This document shows, piece after piece, positions 27,263-35,461 of a DNA stretch of 64,000 nucleotides; the stretch's first letter is position 1, and the number at the start of each line of letters is the position of its first letter. Made by a program: the position numbers and the translations under genes. This stretch comes from Nocardia sp. NBC_01329. Lineage in GTDB: Bacteria; Actinomycetota; Actinomycetes; Mycobacteriales; Mycobacteriaceae. The stretch covers positions 2,604,001-2,668,000 of the forward strand of contig NZ_CP108381.1 in NCBI RefSeq assembly GCF_035956715.1, written 5' to 3'. The notes below the pieces were generated by a model, which saw nothing but the letters and a program-made list of their open reading frames with translations, ran no database searches and had not been told where the DNA came from.

Positions 27263-27566
27263 GTCTTACCTTTCGCTGAATCTGTCTCCGGGGCAACCGG
27301 CCTTTGGATCGTGATCAGTGATTCGATGCGGCCGCTCTGCGCGGCGTGAACCTGCCGTTTCCCGGTCGGGAATTGTGATGGGTGGCCGTCCGCGCACGAA
27401 CGCGCGCTTCCCGCGTTGTCCGGGACCGCATCGTGCCGTCATCGCGTACGTCCACCGAGGTGGCTGTGACGCCTTCGCCCATACGGTGAGCCGAGCCCGC
27501 TTGCGACTCACCGGTCCCGGGCCTTTGTCGAACGCCCGGGGTTCGACCCGAGGAACAAAGTCATCG
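27263..27566. other. Intergenic region with one hairpin
   Basis: About 300 bp before the ferric-reductase-like gene. A 7-bp stem CCCGGGC/GCCCGGG with an 11-nt loop lies at 27516-27540. No gene recognised. Confidence 0.45.
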
Positions 27567-28580
27567 ATGACTACTGTCAGAACACGCACGAAATTCGATA
27601 CGCGCGAACTTCGCGCGGATCTGCGCACCGCTCGCATCGACGCCACCATCGCCCTGCTTGTCACCTTCACGGTGTTCGGATGGCTTTATTACCGCGTCGC
27701 CGACGGTACCTCGCCGACCATTGCCGTTATGCCCGATTTGGCAGACCCCGGACGGTACTGGATGTACTGGATGTGCCAGGCCTTCGGCTGGACGGGGCTG
27801 CTCTGGGCATGGATCACTGTCGTTCTCGGTTTGCTGCGCAGCAGTCGCAACCCGAGGTGGTTACCGGTCCCGCAGCACAGTATCGAGAAATGGCATCGCG
27901 CCACGAGTTTGACGACCATCGGGTTGATGTTCGTCCATGCCGCCTGGCTGTTCGCCGAATTCGTCCGGGACTACTCCGCTACCACGGGGACCACCGAATC
28001 GGTGTGGCGCGCATTCGTCGACGCCTTTGTCCCCTCGGCCTATCCCAGTGGGACGGGTAGAGTCGCCATTTTCGTCGGGTTGCTGGCGCTCTATCTGGCC
28101 ATACCGCTGGGCCTGGCCTTTTATTCCCGCCGCTGGCTGCGCCCCGCCGTCTGGCGGGCTCTGCACGCTTCGATCATTGTCGTCTACGCCCTGAGCGTCT
28201 GGCATACGCTGCTCTACGGCACCAACGTCTGGTATGAGGGATGGTTCCGCACGCTGGTGTGGTTGATGCAGCTCCCCATTGCTGTGCTCGTCGGCTACCG
28301 GCTCGGCCGCCTGCCACCGAGCCGGCAACGAACTCGGGCGACGATGGCGTTCCGCTCTGTCGCGGGGCTTTTCGTCCTCGGATTCATCGCGGTGGTCTGC
28401 GCCGCCGTGGTCACCGGGCACGACGGCGGCCGGACAGCCGGAGCAGCGGGCCTCGGCCTCAATGTCACCAAGGCACACGTCTGGTGGGGGCTGGCGGTAT
28501 TCCTGGTCGTCGTCGCCTGGTCCGTGACCCGGGTGTGGCGACTTCGCAAGGCCACGGGCACCGGCCGGGTGGACGCGTGA
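27567..28580 (+). CDS. Ferric-reductase-like transmembrane protein
   Basis: 337 aa from the ATG at 27567 (GAGGAAC upstream). Six to seven membrane helices; two pairs of His lie one per helix as expected for b-type haem ligation (WHRATSLTTIGLMFVHAAWL and RALHASIIVVYALSVWHTLL). This is the ferric-reductase-like/YedZ-type fold, without FAD or NAD domains, so it would need a separate reductase. The C-terminal two helices (VAGLFVLGFIAVVCAAVVTG, WWGLAVFLVVVAWSVTRVWR) extend the core. Electron partner and substrate are unknown. Confidence 0.75.
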   Translation: MTTVRTRTKFDTRELRADLRTARIDATIALLVTFTVFGWLYYRVADGTSPTIAVMPDLADPGRYWMYWMCQAFGWTGLLWAWITVVLGLLRSSRNPRWLPVPQHSIEKWHRATSLTTIGLMFVHAAWLFAEFVRDYSATTGTTESVWRAFVDAFVPSAYPSGTGRVAIFVGLLALYLAIPLGLAFYSRRWLRPAVWRALHASIIVVYALSVWHTLLYGTNVWYEGWFRTLVWLMQLPIAVLVGYRLGRLPPSRQRTRATMAFRSVAGLFVLGFIAVVCAAVVTGHDGGRTAGAAGLGLNVTKAHVWWGLAVFLVVVAWSVTRVWRLRKATGTGRVDA

Positions 28581-28645
28581 CAGTCGGGGTGTTCTGGCGA
28601 GGTCGAAGGGCTGGACCCATGTCGGAGCGGCACAGATCGGAGCAG

Positions 28646-28834
28646 ATGAGCATGTCATTTCCCCGGGCCGAACTCGACGAGATGACCCGCTGGTGGCTGC
28701 AGGCCAACGACGAGTGCGAACCGGCCGGTGACTGGCGGCCGCCGGCGGAGTTCTACACCGAGGACGCCACCTACGGCTGGAATTGCGGCGCCGAGCACGA
28801 CTTCATGGCGCTCGTAGGCGGGCGCTGTGCCTGA
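28646..28834 (+). pseudogene. Truncated NTF2/SnoaL-like protein
   Basis: 62 codons from the ATG at 28646 (GGAGCAG upstream) match the N-terminus of actinobacterial NTF2-like proteins: FPRAELDEMTRWWLQANDEC, GDWRPPAEFYTEDATYGWN. Family members run ~150-190 aa; here the frame ends right after DFMALVGG and no continuation is seen in the next 150 bp. Probably a deletion remnant. Confidence 0.6.
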
Positions 28835-28982
28835 GGTGTCGCGATCACTCGGTGGCGCCCCGGCCGCCGAAAAGACTCACCCAGCCCTTCCGATCACGAC
28901 CTGGCGCCGGGCCGGGCGTGAAATCCGCGAGATCACCGCAGGGATCGCGCAGGGTTCGGTGGCGCCACTCCCGGATCCACCG

Positions 28983-29561
28983 CTACCGGAGCGGCGCCGC
29001 GGCGCGGTTGCGGTATCCGATCACCGCGAACATCGGCTTGACGATCGTCCACTCACCGAAGCGATATTCGGCACCGCGCACCAGACGGGCGGCGAGATCG
29101 GGGCGCATGCGAACCAGGTAACCGCGCGCCTTCTCCGCGTGCAGTGGATTGGATACGATCTTGATCCGATCGGCGCCTTCGATCAGCGGGATCGCGTTGT
29201 GAATGTTCTCCCAGGTGGTCCGCGACGCGGTTTCGACGGCCAGCGACCCGGAATACCCACGCGCCCGCGCATAGGCCGCCATCAGTTCGGCTTCGGCCGT
29301 CGCCCCGCCGACCGCGCCTCCGCAGAAGACCATCCGGCTGTCCAGCCGGGGATCGTGGGATCGCAGCCCGGCACGCACCCGCCATCGGTTGAGCGCATTG
29401 GCCCGCGCGGCCCGATTGCGGCAACCGAGTACCACGATCACCTCGCTCGGTCCGGGCGCCGATCCGACGAGCCGGTGCGAGGACCGCCAGTTCGCCCACT
29501 CTCCCCAGGCGAGTGCCGCCACAGCGACGACGGCCGATATCCGCAATATCCGCATGAGCAC
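28983..29561 (-). CDS. YdcF/SanA-like (DUF218) membrane-anchored protein
   Basis: 192 aa; GTG at 29561 or ATG at 29555. One N-terminal membrane segment (ILRISAVVAVAALAWGEWA), then the DUF218 pattern: EVIVVLGCRNRAARANALNR, MVFCGGAVGGATAEAELMAA, ESGS-like TASRTTWENIHNA and IKIVSNPLHAEKARGYL. DUF218 proteins are implicated in envelope precursor or peptidoglycan processing, and in SanA-like vancomycin tolerance. It stands alone between a remnant and a membrane-protein gene. Confidence 0.83.
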   Translation of the reverse strand: MLMRILRISAVVAVAALAWGEWANWRSSHRLVGSAPGPSEVIVVLGCRNRAARANALNRWRVRAGLRSHDPRLDSRMVFCGGAVGGATAEAELMAAYARARGYSGSLAVETASRTTWENIHNAIPLIEGADRIKIVSNPLHAEKARGYLVRMRPDLAARLVRGAEYRFGEWTIVKPMFAVIGYRNRAAAPLR

Positions 29562-29674
29562 GGCAGCGTACCGGCCACTCCGGCGCCCGTGCGAACCGAT
29601 CTGTAACAGGCTCGGACAGAACAGTGCCGCACTCCCGTCCCGCTACCGCCGGGGCACCAGCGCGACGACCCCGC

Positions 29675-30388
29675 TCAGCTGATCTTCGGTGCCGGGACGT
29701 CGCCGGTGTCCTCCACCTGCCGGTCACCCGCGAGGCGAACGGTCGTGACCCGCAGGAACAGCTGCACGAACGGGCCCATCACCACCGCGATCAGCACCGT
29801 CCCCAGTCCGACCGTGCCGCCCAGTATCCAGCCGATCGTCAGGACGACCACCTCGATACCGGTGCGTACCATCCAGATCGGTCTACCGGTGACGCGTACC
29901 GCACCCGTCATCAGACCGTCGCGCGGTCCCGGCCCGAATCGGGCGCCCAGATACACAGCGTCGAACCACGTCAGCATGACCAGCCCCACGCCGTAGCAGA
30001 GCAGCTGCTGCGGCAGCGTCGTCGGAGTGGGGAGCGCCACCGCCGCCAGGTCCGCGGCGGTGCCGACCAGTACGACGTTCAGCACGGTCCCCAGACCCGG
30101 AAGTTCGCGCAGGGGGATCCAGAACAGCAGGACGACGACGGCGATGATGTTGGTGGCCCGGCCGAACGTCAGGCCGGAATGCAGCGCCACTCCTTCGGCG
30201 AGGATGTTCCAGCTGGAGGCACCGAGCGACGATTCGACGAGCAGCGTGATCGATACGCCGTACCCGGCCAGCCCGAGCAGGAGTTGCGTCAGCCGCCGGA
30301 CCTTCTTCTCCGCACGCAACTGTTCGATGGCGTACATTCGGCGCGTGACGGAGTGGCCGGCGATATCGGCTCGACGCGTAGCGGTCAT
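29675..30388 (-). CDS. YczE/YitT-family integral membrane protein
   Basis: 237 aa; ATG with AGGGAG upstream. Five membrane segments and the family pattern LVESSLGASSWNILAEGVAL, GRATNIIAVVVLLFWIPLRE, YGVGLVMLTWFDAVYLGARF, GPRDGLMTGAVRVTG and IEVVVLTIGWILGGTVGLGT. Function of the family is poorly known; members have been linked to transport or secondary-metabolite control. It lies 144 bp after the MerR gene on the same strand, possibly transcribed with it. Confidence 0.83.
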   Translation of the reverse strand: MTATRRADIAGHSVTRRMYAIEQLRAEKKVRRLTQLLLGLAGYGVSITLLVESSLGASSWNILAEGVALHSGLTFGRATNIIAVVVLLFWIPLRELPGLGTVLNVVLVGTAADLAAVALPTPTTLPQQLLCYGVGLVMLTWFDAVYLGARFGPGPRDGLMTGAVRVTGRPIWMVRTGIEVVVLTIGWILGGTVGLGTVLIAVVMGPFVQLFLRVTTVRLAGDRQVEDTGDVPAPKIS

Positions 30389-30532
30389 CGTTCTCCCTGC
30401 CGGTGGCTCGGTATCCGCGCGACCCGCGGCGACACCCGAACATATGATCTTGCCCGGGAACCGCTCGGGCCGAAACAGCCGGCTACGAGGGACTGGACCT
30501 CCCGGGCCGGGCGCTGGCCACCACGAGAGGTA

Positions 30533-30907
30533 TCAGCTGCCGTTGGCACCGTATTCACGTACGGCGCACAGATATTCGGAGATGGCATTGCGGTTGCGCT
30601 CGAGGCAGTGGATCCGCTCGTTCATCCGGTCGCGTTCGCCTTCCAGCGTCGCCAGCATCTCGGGTGTGGCGTCCGGGAAGTAGATGGTGCGCGGCTTGTC
30701 CAGGCACGGCAGGATCTGTTTGATGATCCGAGTCGGCAACCCGGCATCGAGCAGACCCCGGATCTGCAGGATACGATCGACGAACCGTTCGTCGTAGTCG
30801 CGGTACCCGTTCGCACACCGCTCGGCGACGATCAGGCCTTGCTCCTCGTAGTAGCGCAGAAGCCGGCGCGAGGCGCCGGTACGTTCTGACAGTTCGCCGA
30901 TTCTCAT
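30533..30907 (-). CDS. MerR-family regulator
   Basis: 124 aa from the ATG at 30907 (GGTGGG upstream). MRIGELSERTGASRRLLRYY and EEQGLIVAERCANGYRDY are the standard MerR winged-helix start; a long dimerisation helix follows (LEGERDRMNERIHCLERNRN). The C-terminal effector part is short, with one Cys in the long helix and few metal-type ligands, so a redox or small-molecule signal is more likely than copper. It is divergent from the deacetylase gene whose promoter has the MerR hallmark 19-bp spacer with a central palindrome, so it is the likely activator of that gene. Confidence 0.88.
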   Translation of the reverse strand: MRIGELSERTGASRRLLRYYEEQGLIVAERCANGYRDYDERFVDRILQIRGLLDAGLPTRIIKQILPCLDKPRTIYFPDATPEMLATLEGERDRMNERIHCLERNRNAISEYLCAVREYGANGS

Positions 30908-30929
30908 CCCACCGACCTCATGAGCGGAT

Positions 30930-30960
30930 TTGACCTTCACATCTATGTGAAGCTTAGACG
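30930..30960 (+). promoter_or_regulatory. MerR-type promoter with 19-bp spacer and central operator
   Basis: -35 TTGACC (30930-30935), 19-bp spacer, -10 TAGACG (30955-30960). The spacer contains a perfect palindrome CTTCACAT-CT-ATGTGAAG (30935-30952). This is the classical MerR-activated geometry. A start site ~7 bp after the -10 falls next to the ATG at 30969, so the transcript should be leaderless or nearly so. Confidence 0.8.
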
Positions 30961-30968
30961 ATGGCCGA

Positions 30969-31856
30969 ATGGACAACGAACTCTTCGAATACAGCGCCAT
31001 CGTCGACCGCGAACCGATCCGGTGGCCGGACGGCGCCCGGGTGGCGTTCTATGTGGGTCTCAATATCGAGCACTATCAGGTCGACCGGCCGTCGACCAGC
31101 ATCTTCGGCGGCACGGCGGGGCAGGTCCCGGATCCGCTCAACTACGGCTGGCGCGATTACGGGCCCCGGGTGGGATTCTGGCGGATCCTCGAGTCGCTGG
31201 ACCGGCACGGCATCCGGGCCAGTGCGCTGCTCAATTCCGATGTAGTGGAACGCTATCCGCGCATCATCGAGGCGGGCCGTCAGCGTGACTGGGCCTGGCT
31301 GGCCCACGGCCGGAACAATTCCGTCCTGCAAGCCGAGATCCCGGCCGAGGACGAGCGCGCCTACCTCGAGGAGGTGCTCACCACCATCGAGCGCGGCACC
31401 GGAAAGCGCCCGCGGGGCTGGATGGGTCCGGCCCTGTCCGAGAGCTTCCGGACCCCCGAGTTGCTGCGGGAACTGGGCGTCGACTACGTCCTGGACTGGA
31501 CCAACGACGATCAGCCCTATCCGCTGGCCGTTCCGGGCCTCTTCAGCGTCCCCTACTCGGTGGAGTTGAACGACAACACTCTGTTCCTCGGTACCGGGCT
31601 CACCGGTCCCGACTTCGTCCAGATCGTTCGGGACCAGCTCGACCAGCTGTGGGCGGACTCCGAGGCGGGTGGCCGCGTGCTGGCCCTGGCGCTGCATCCC
31701 TTCGTCACCGGGCAGGCGTTCCGGGCCCGGTATCTCGACGAAGCACTCGCCCTCATCGTCGAGCATCCCGGGGTGTGGGTCACCACCAGTGACGAGATCG
31801 CGGCGCACTACGCGGCCACCCGGACCGACGACGGGGTCAGAAGTACGTCCCGCTGA
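30969..31856 (+). CDS. Polysaccharide deacetylase-family protein (allantoinase/PuuE-like)
   Basis: 295 aa. The NodB-like fold is visible from VAFYVGLNIEHYQVDRPS, GWRDYGPRVGFWRILESLDR, RASALLNSDVVERYP, WAWLAHGRNNS and the late LALALHPFVTGQAFRARYLD. These proteins hydrolyse N-acyl or cyclic amide bonds; the branch without the standard peptidoglycan deacetylase DxxH motif often acts on small molecules such as allantoin-like compounds. No Shine-Dalgarno is seen and the predicted transcript start is within ~2 nt of the ATG. Likely induced through the divergent MerR regulator. Its 3' end overlaps the opposing Eis-type remnant by 20 bp. Confidence 0.8.
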   Translation: MDNELFEYSAIVDREPIRWPDGARVAFYVGLNIEHYQVDRPSTSIFGGTAGQVPDPLNYGWRDYGPRVGFWRILESLDRHGIRASALLNSDVVERYPRIIEAGRQRDWAWLAHGRNNSVLQAEIPAEDERAYLEEVLTTIERGTGKRPRGWMGPALSESFRTPELLRELGVDYVLDWTNDDQPYPLAVPGLFSVPYSVELNDNTLFLGTGLTGPDFVQIVRDQLDQLWADSEAGGRVLALALHPFVTGQAFRARYLDEALALIVEHPGVWVTTSDEIAAHYAATRTDDGVRSTSR

Positions 31857-32034
31857 ACGGGTGCTCGTCCACCTCGAACAACACGTCCGCAGCGGCCGCG
31901 GCACCGGGTCGATGCTCGGTGACGCGGCCCGCGAGCGCCAGATGCCGCCAGCGGGTACCGCCGAGGTAGGCCGCCGCCAGTCCGGCGGTATCGGCGGTGA
32001 GGATCGGATCGGTAACCGCGACGACCATCGGCGG
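31837..32034 (-). pseudogene. C-terminal fragment of an Eis-type GNAT acetyltransferase
   Basis: About 65 codons ending at 31837 read LAAAYLGGTRWRHLALAGRV and a terminal DEHPFSGTYF, matching the C-terminal sterol-carrier-like domain of Eis-family N-acetyltransferases, which end with a conserved aromatic carboxylate. Full proteins are ~400 aa; the two GNAT domains are missing and upstream sequence is unrelated. No start signal. The convergent deacetylase gene reads into its tail. Confidence 0.6.
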
Positions 32035-32190
32035 GCCCGGCCGGTACGCGCGCCGGTGGTCGTCGCGGCCGGTACATCTATATCGGCTCACCCCCGTGGT
32101 GGGTCGGACTCGCGGCGGACTTCCCGACCGGGCACGACCGCCCCGCACGATGCCGCCGCTGTCCGAAACTCTGCCATATCGGGCGAGGCG

Positions 32191-33504
32191 CTATGTCGTG
32201 CACGGTGCCGCTCCCCGCGCCGCTTCCGCGGCCAGGCCCGGGCGGGTCTCCGGCACCGGATCCCACTGTCCGTCCGAACGGGCGTAATTCCACTGTGGAC
32301 CGTGGGCGACCAGGGACCGCACCGCATCGAGGAGCCGATCGATATCGGCGGCGGTGGCGCCGAGGCCGATACTCGCGCGCAACGCGGCATAGATCCCGAA
32401 CCGGGCCAGCAGCGGATGAGCGCAGAAGCGACCGTCGCGCACCCCGATCGCGTGTTCCGCGGACAGATAGGCCGCGACCCGTCCCGCCTCGAAACCGTCG
32501 ACGGTGAAGGCCACGATTCCCACGCAATCGGGGCTGTCGGCCCAGATCCGCAGGCATCGGACACCGGCGATGCCCTCCAGTCCGCCGCGCAACCGGTCGG
32601 TGAGCGCACGCTCGTGCTCCTCGGCGGACGCGGCGAGTTCGGTGAGTACTTCACACGCCGCTGCCAGCGCCGCGGCGCCCAGCACGTTCGGAGAACCGGC
32701 CTCGTGCCGGTGCGGAGCATCCGCCCATGCGGCGCTCTCCGTGGTCACCTCGGTCACCGCACCACCTCCGGCCAGGTAGGGCGGTGCGGCGTCGAGCCAG
32801 TCACGGCGACCGGCCAGTACTCCGGCACCGAAGGGTGCGTACAACTTATGGCCGGAGAAGACCACGTAGTCGATGCCCGTGGCGCACAGGTCGATACTTC
32901 GATGCGGTGCCAGTTGCGCGGCATCCACCACGATCCGTGCCCCGTGATGATGCGCGAGCGCGGTCAGTTCGGTCAGTGGTAGCACCTCACCGGTGACGTT
33001 GGACGCGCCCGTCACCGCGAGCAGGGCAGCGGGTTTCGCGCGCAGCTCGGTGTCGATCCGGTCGATCGTCCCGGTCACCGTGTCCGCGACGGGCACCACC
33101 CGGCGGCCGCGGCGGGCCCAGGGCAGGAAGTTCGCGTGGTGCTCGATATCGAGCACCACGGTATCGCCCGGCACACACGCGGCCAGCAGATTCAGCGCGT
33201 CGGTGGTGTTACGGGTGAACACCACCTCCTGGTCACCGGCACAGCGCAGGAAATCGCGCACGGTTTCCCGGGCCGCCTCGTAGCACCGGGTCGAGATCCG
33301 CGACGGATAGCCGGCGCCCCGATGCACACTCGCGTAGTACGGCAGCAGCTCTGTCACCCGGTCGGCCACCTGCGCGAGCGCCGGAGCGCTGGCCGCATAG
33401 TCGAAATTGGCGTAGTCGCGGGTACCGCCCTGCACGAGCGGGACTCGCAGATCGGCACCGGATACCCGGGCGAGGGCGCAAGTGGGGTCGAGTACAGCGG
33501 TCAT
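32191..33504 (-). CDS. PLP-dependent class V aminotransferase / cysteine desulfurase-like
   Basis: 437 aa. Fold-type I, class V marks: NFDYAASAPALAQVADRV, YYASVHRGAGYPSRIS, VVFTRNTTDALNLLA, EHHANFLPW, IVVDAAQLAPHRSID and the PLP lysine in VVFSGHKLYAPFG (~residue 220). This SufS/CsdA-like family releases sulfur from cysteine or acts as a C-S lyase; the actinobacterial branch with this length is often annotated as aminotransferase class V. A SAM-IV riboswitch precedes it, so expression should fall when S-adenosylmethionine is abundant, placing it in sulfur amino-acid metabolism. Confidence 0.87.
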   Translation of the reverse strand: MTAVLDPTCALARVSGADLRVPLVQGGTRDYANFDYAASAPALAQVADRVTELLPYYASVHRGAGYPSRISTRCYEAARETVRDFLRCAGDQEVVFTRNTTDALNLLAACVPGDTVVLDIEHHANFLPWARRGRRVVPVADTVTGTIDRIDTELRAKPAALLAVTGASNVTGEVLPLTELTALAHHHGARIVVDAAQLAPHRSIDLCATGIDYVVFSGHKLYAPFGAGVLAGRRDWLDAAPPYLAGGGAVTEVTTESAAWADAPHRHEAGSPNVLGAAALAAACEVLTELAASAEEHERALTDRLRGGLEGIAGVRCLRIWADSPDCVGIVAFTVDGFEAGRVAAYLSAEHAIGVRDGRFCAHPLLARFGIYAALRASIGLGATAADIDRLLDAVRSLVAHGPQWNYARSDGQWDPVPETRPGLAAEAARGAAPCTT

Positions 33505-33524
33505 CGCGTAATCCCTTCATGGAG

Positions 33525-33553
33525 GGACTCCGGAACATGAGCGAGCGGAGTCC
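33525..33553 (-). promoter_or_regulatory. Expression-platform hairpin between SAM-IV aptamer and start codon
   Basis: Perfect 8-bp stem GGACTCCG/CGGAGTCC with a 13-nt loop, followed by the AAGGG site and ATG at 33504. It begins inside the aptamer's 3' end, so aptamer folding and this hairpin are probably mutually exclusive. Confidence 0.6.
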
Positions 33554-33662
33554 GCGCTTGCCACGCTCGTTCGAGCGTCGGCCAGGTCGTCACCCGGGGC
33601 ACCCCACCGCGGAGGAGGGTTGCCGGCCAGCAAGCCGGGGCTACACGCTGGCACTCATGACC
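33552..33662 (-). ncRNA. SAM-IV riboswitch
   Basis: On the minus strand the RNA begins GGTCATGAGTGCCAGCG and continues with GCCCCGGCTTGCTGGC, CGGCAACCCTCC, GGTGGGGTGCCCCGGGTGA and ends GGCAAGCGCGG, nearly identical in order and sequence to the actinobacterial SAM-IV class known from mycobacteria. The family binds S-adenosylmethionine and shuts off sulfur-metabolism genes. It sits 48 bp upstream of the class V aminotransferase start. Confidence 0.93.
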
Positions 33663-34008
33663 TGGTGCGAGGTTGTCAGACGCCTCCCGGCTTGTCAACT
33701 CGAACCCATTCTGTCCGGGCGAAACCGCTCAGGAGCCGTAGAACGGCTCTCCTTCGACCGATTCCGGCAGGCGGCAGGGGCAAGGCTGTGTCCGGTCCGG
33801 TGAATTACCTGCCCGTCGGGATCGGCAAGATTTTCCGGACCCGCGGTCGAGCTCGGCTTCAATCCCTCCCGGCGACTATGAGTTTCGAATCATCGTGATC
33901 CGGTCCGTAGCCCGGGAAACGAATCCGGCGCATCGTTCTGTCCGTATGACCGAACCCAGCCGACCCGGTACACGCCCTCCCGGTTCATCCGGCCCCGAAC
34001 GGAGACCC
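33663..34008. other. Intergenic region upstream of the riboswitch and the monooxygenase remnant
   Basis: About 345 bp holding, by position, the riboswitch promoter on one strand and the lost gene's promoter on the other. No gene or clear operator seen. Confidence 0.5.
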
Positions 34009-34315
34009 ATGCCTTCTCGCGGACCCTTCGTCGATGTCGGCGTGAACGGCACGGGTCACCACGGGAATTCATGGCTCGCACCAGGTGCGGACCGGGATCG
34101 CTTCGCTTCGTACGATCATTACTCGGAAGTCGTGGAGCCGGCCCATTCCGGTCGTCTCGCCGTGGTGTTCCGATATCGGCCTCGTGATCACTGCTTCGAG
34201 CTCCTACGAACTCGTCCGCCGACTGTCCGGCCTCGACCGTATTCCCGGCGGGCGCGTTATCCGGAATGTGGTGTCGAGTCTCGATCCTGATATCGCGGCC
34301 GATTTCGGCGCCGCT
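34009..34315 (+). pseudogene. Decayed SnaA/NtaA/DszA-type flavin-dependent monooxygenase
   Basis: From the ATG at 34009 (GGAG upstream) the frame reads VDVGVNGTGHHGNSW, ASYDHYSEVVEPAHSGRLAV, the family's GTGHH-W and DHY-A-GK-D-VF pattern. A frameshift near 34165 is followed in another frame by IGLVITASSSY, LVRRLSGLDRIPGGRVIRNV, VVSSLDPDIAADFG, which continues the same family after a missing stretch. Intact members are ~440 aa; little after this point remains. Shift plus deletions make it non-functional. Confidence 0.7.
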
Positions 34316-34397
34316 CCGCGGTCCGGCAGCGATTCACGCTGCCGAGCCGTTACCGGTCGGCTGACCGAACACGAGCAATCGAACAGGAGCCGCCCCG

Positions 34398-35450
34398 ATG
34401 GCCGAATACCTCTGGTACATCCCGAATCAAGTGACCTCCGGACATCGCGGTGATGCCGTCACCGCCGACCACAACAGCCTCGAAACCCTGACCGTCCAGG
34501 CAAAAGCACTCGAAGAGCACGGCTGGCGGGGCGCGTTGATCGGTACCGGCTGGGGCCGGCCGGATACGTTCACCGTCGCCACCGCGCTGGCAGCCCGGAC
34601 CACGACCTTCGAACCGCTGGTGGCGATCCGGCCCGGCTACTGGCAACCCGCTCATTTCGCCTCCGCCGCGGCGAGCCTGGACCATCTGACCGGTGGGCGC
34701 CTGCGGATCAATATCGTCTCCGGCAAGGACGATCTCGCGGCCTACGGCGCGGCGGAGGAGGATCAGTCCGACCGGTACGGCCGCACCCGGGAGTTCCTCC
34801 AGCTGGTCCGCCGGCTGTGGACCGAGGAGGACGTCACCTACCGGGGTGACCACTATCAGGTGACCGGATCCACCGTTACGCCGCGGATCGAGGTAAGCGA
34901 GGCCCGACCGCATCCGAAGCTCTACTTCGGTGGCGCGTCGGCGGCCGCCGAACGGGTGGCCGCGACCGAAGCCGATGTGCAGTTGTTCTGGGGTGAGCCG
35001 CTGGCCGGCGTGCGCGAGCGCATCGAACGGCTGCGTGCGTTGAGCGACGATCTCGGTCGTACGCTGGCGCCACTGGAATTCGGACTGCGCATCACCACAT
35101 TCGTGCGCGATACCACCGAACAGGCATGGGCCGAGGCGGAGGCGAAGGTCGCCGACATGGCGAAGGAGCACGACCCAGGGGCTCGCCGCCGGGCGGCGGT
35201 CGGGCAGCAGCGGCTACTCGATCTCGCCGCGCGGGGCGAGGTGCTCGACGACAACCTCTACACCACCCCGGGCACCGTCGGCGGCGGGGGCGCGGGCACC
35301 ACCTGGCTGGTCGGGTCCGCGGAGGACGTCGCGAAAGCACTGCGCCGATACCAAGACCTGGGTATCACCCATTTCGTGCTGTCCGATACCCCCTATCTAC
35401 CGGAGATCCGGCGGCAGGGGGCCCAGCTGCTGCCGCTGCTACGCGGCTGA
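34398..35450 (+). CDS. ssuD: FMNH2-dependent alkanesulfonate monooxygenase (LLM class)
   Basis: 350 aa; ATG with AGGAG upstream. Luciferase-like fold with the SsuD pattern: MAEYLWYIPNQ start, HGWRGALIGTGWGRPDTFT, FEPLVAIRPGYWQPAHFASA, DHLTGGRLRINIVSGKDDLA, GASAAAERVAATEADV and LYTTPGTVGGGGAGTTWLVG. It desulfonates alkanesulfonates to aldehyde and sulfite using FMNH2 from a separate reductase; none is adjacent. Its neighbours, a decayed second LLM enzyme and a SAM-IV-controlled gene, fit a sulfur-scavenging locus. Other LLM sulfur-oxygenases are possible. Confidence 0.83.
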   Translation: MAEYLWYIPNQVTSGHRGDAVTADHNSLETLTVQAKALEEHGWRGALIGTGWGRPDTFTVATALAARTTTFEPLVAIRPGYWQPAHFASAAASLDHLTGGRLRINIVSGKDDLAAYGAAEEDQSDRYGRTREFLQLVRRLWTEEDVTYRGDHYQVTGSTVTPRIEVSEARPHPKLYFGGASAAAERVAATEADVQLFWGEPLAGVRERIERLRALSDDLGRTLAPLEFGLRITTFVRDTTEQAWAEAEAKVADMAKEHDPGARRRAAVGQQRLLDLAARGEVLDDNLYTTPGTVGGGGAGTTWLVGSAEDVAKALRRYQDLGITHFVLSDTPYLPEIRRQGAQLLPLLRG

Positions 35451-35461
35451 GCCCCACCGGA

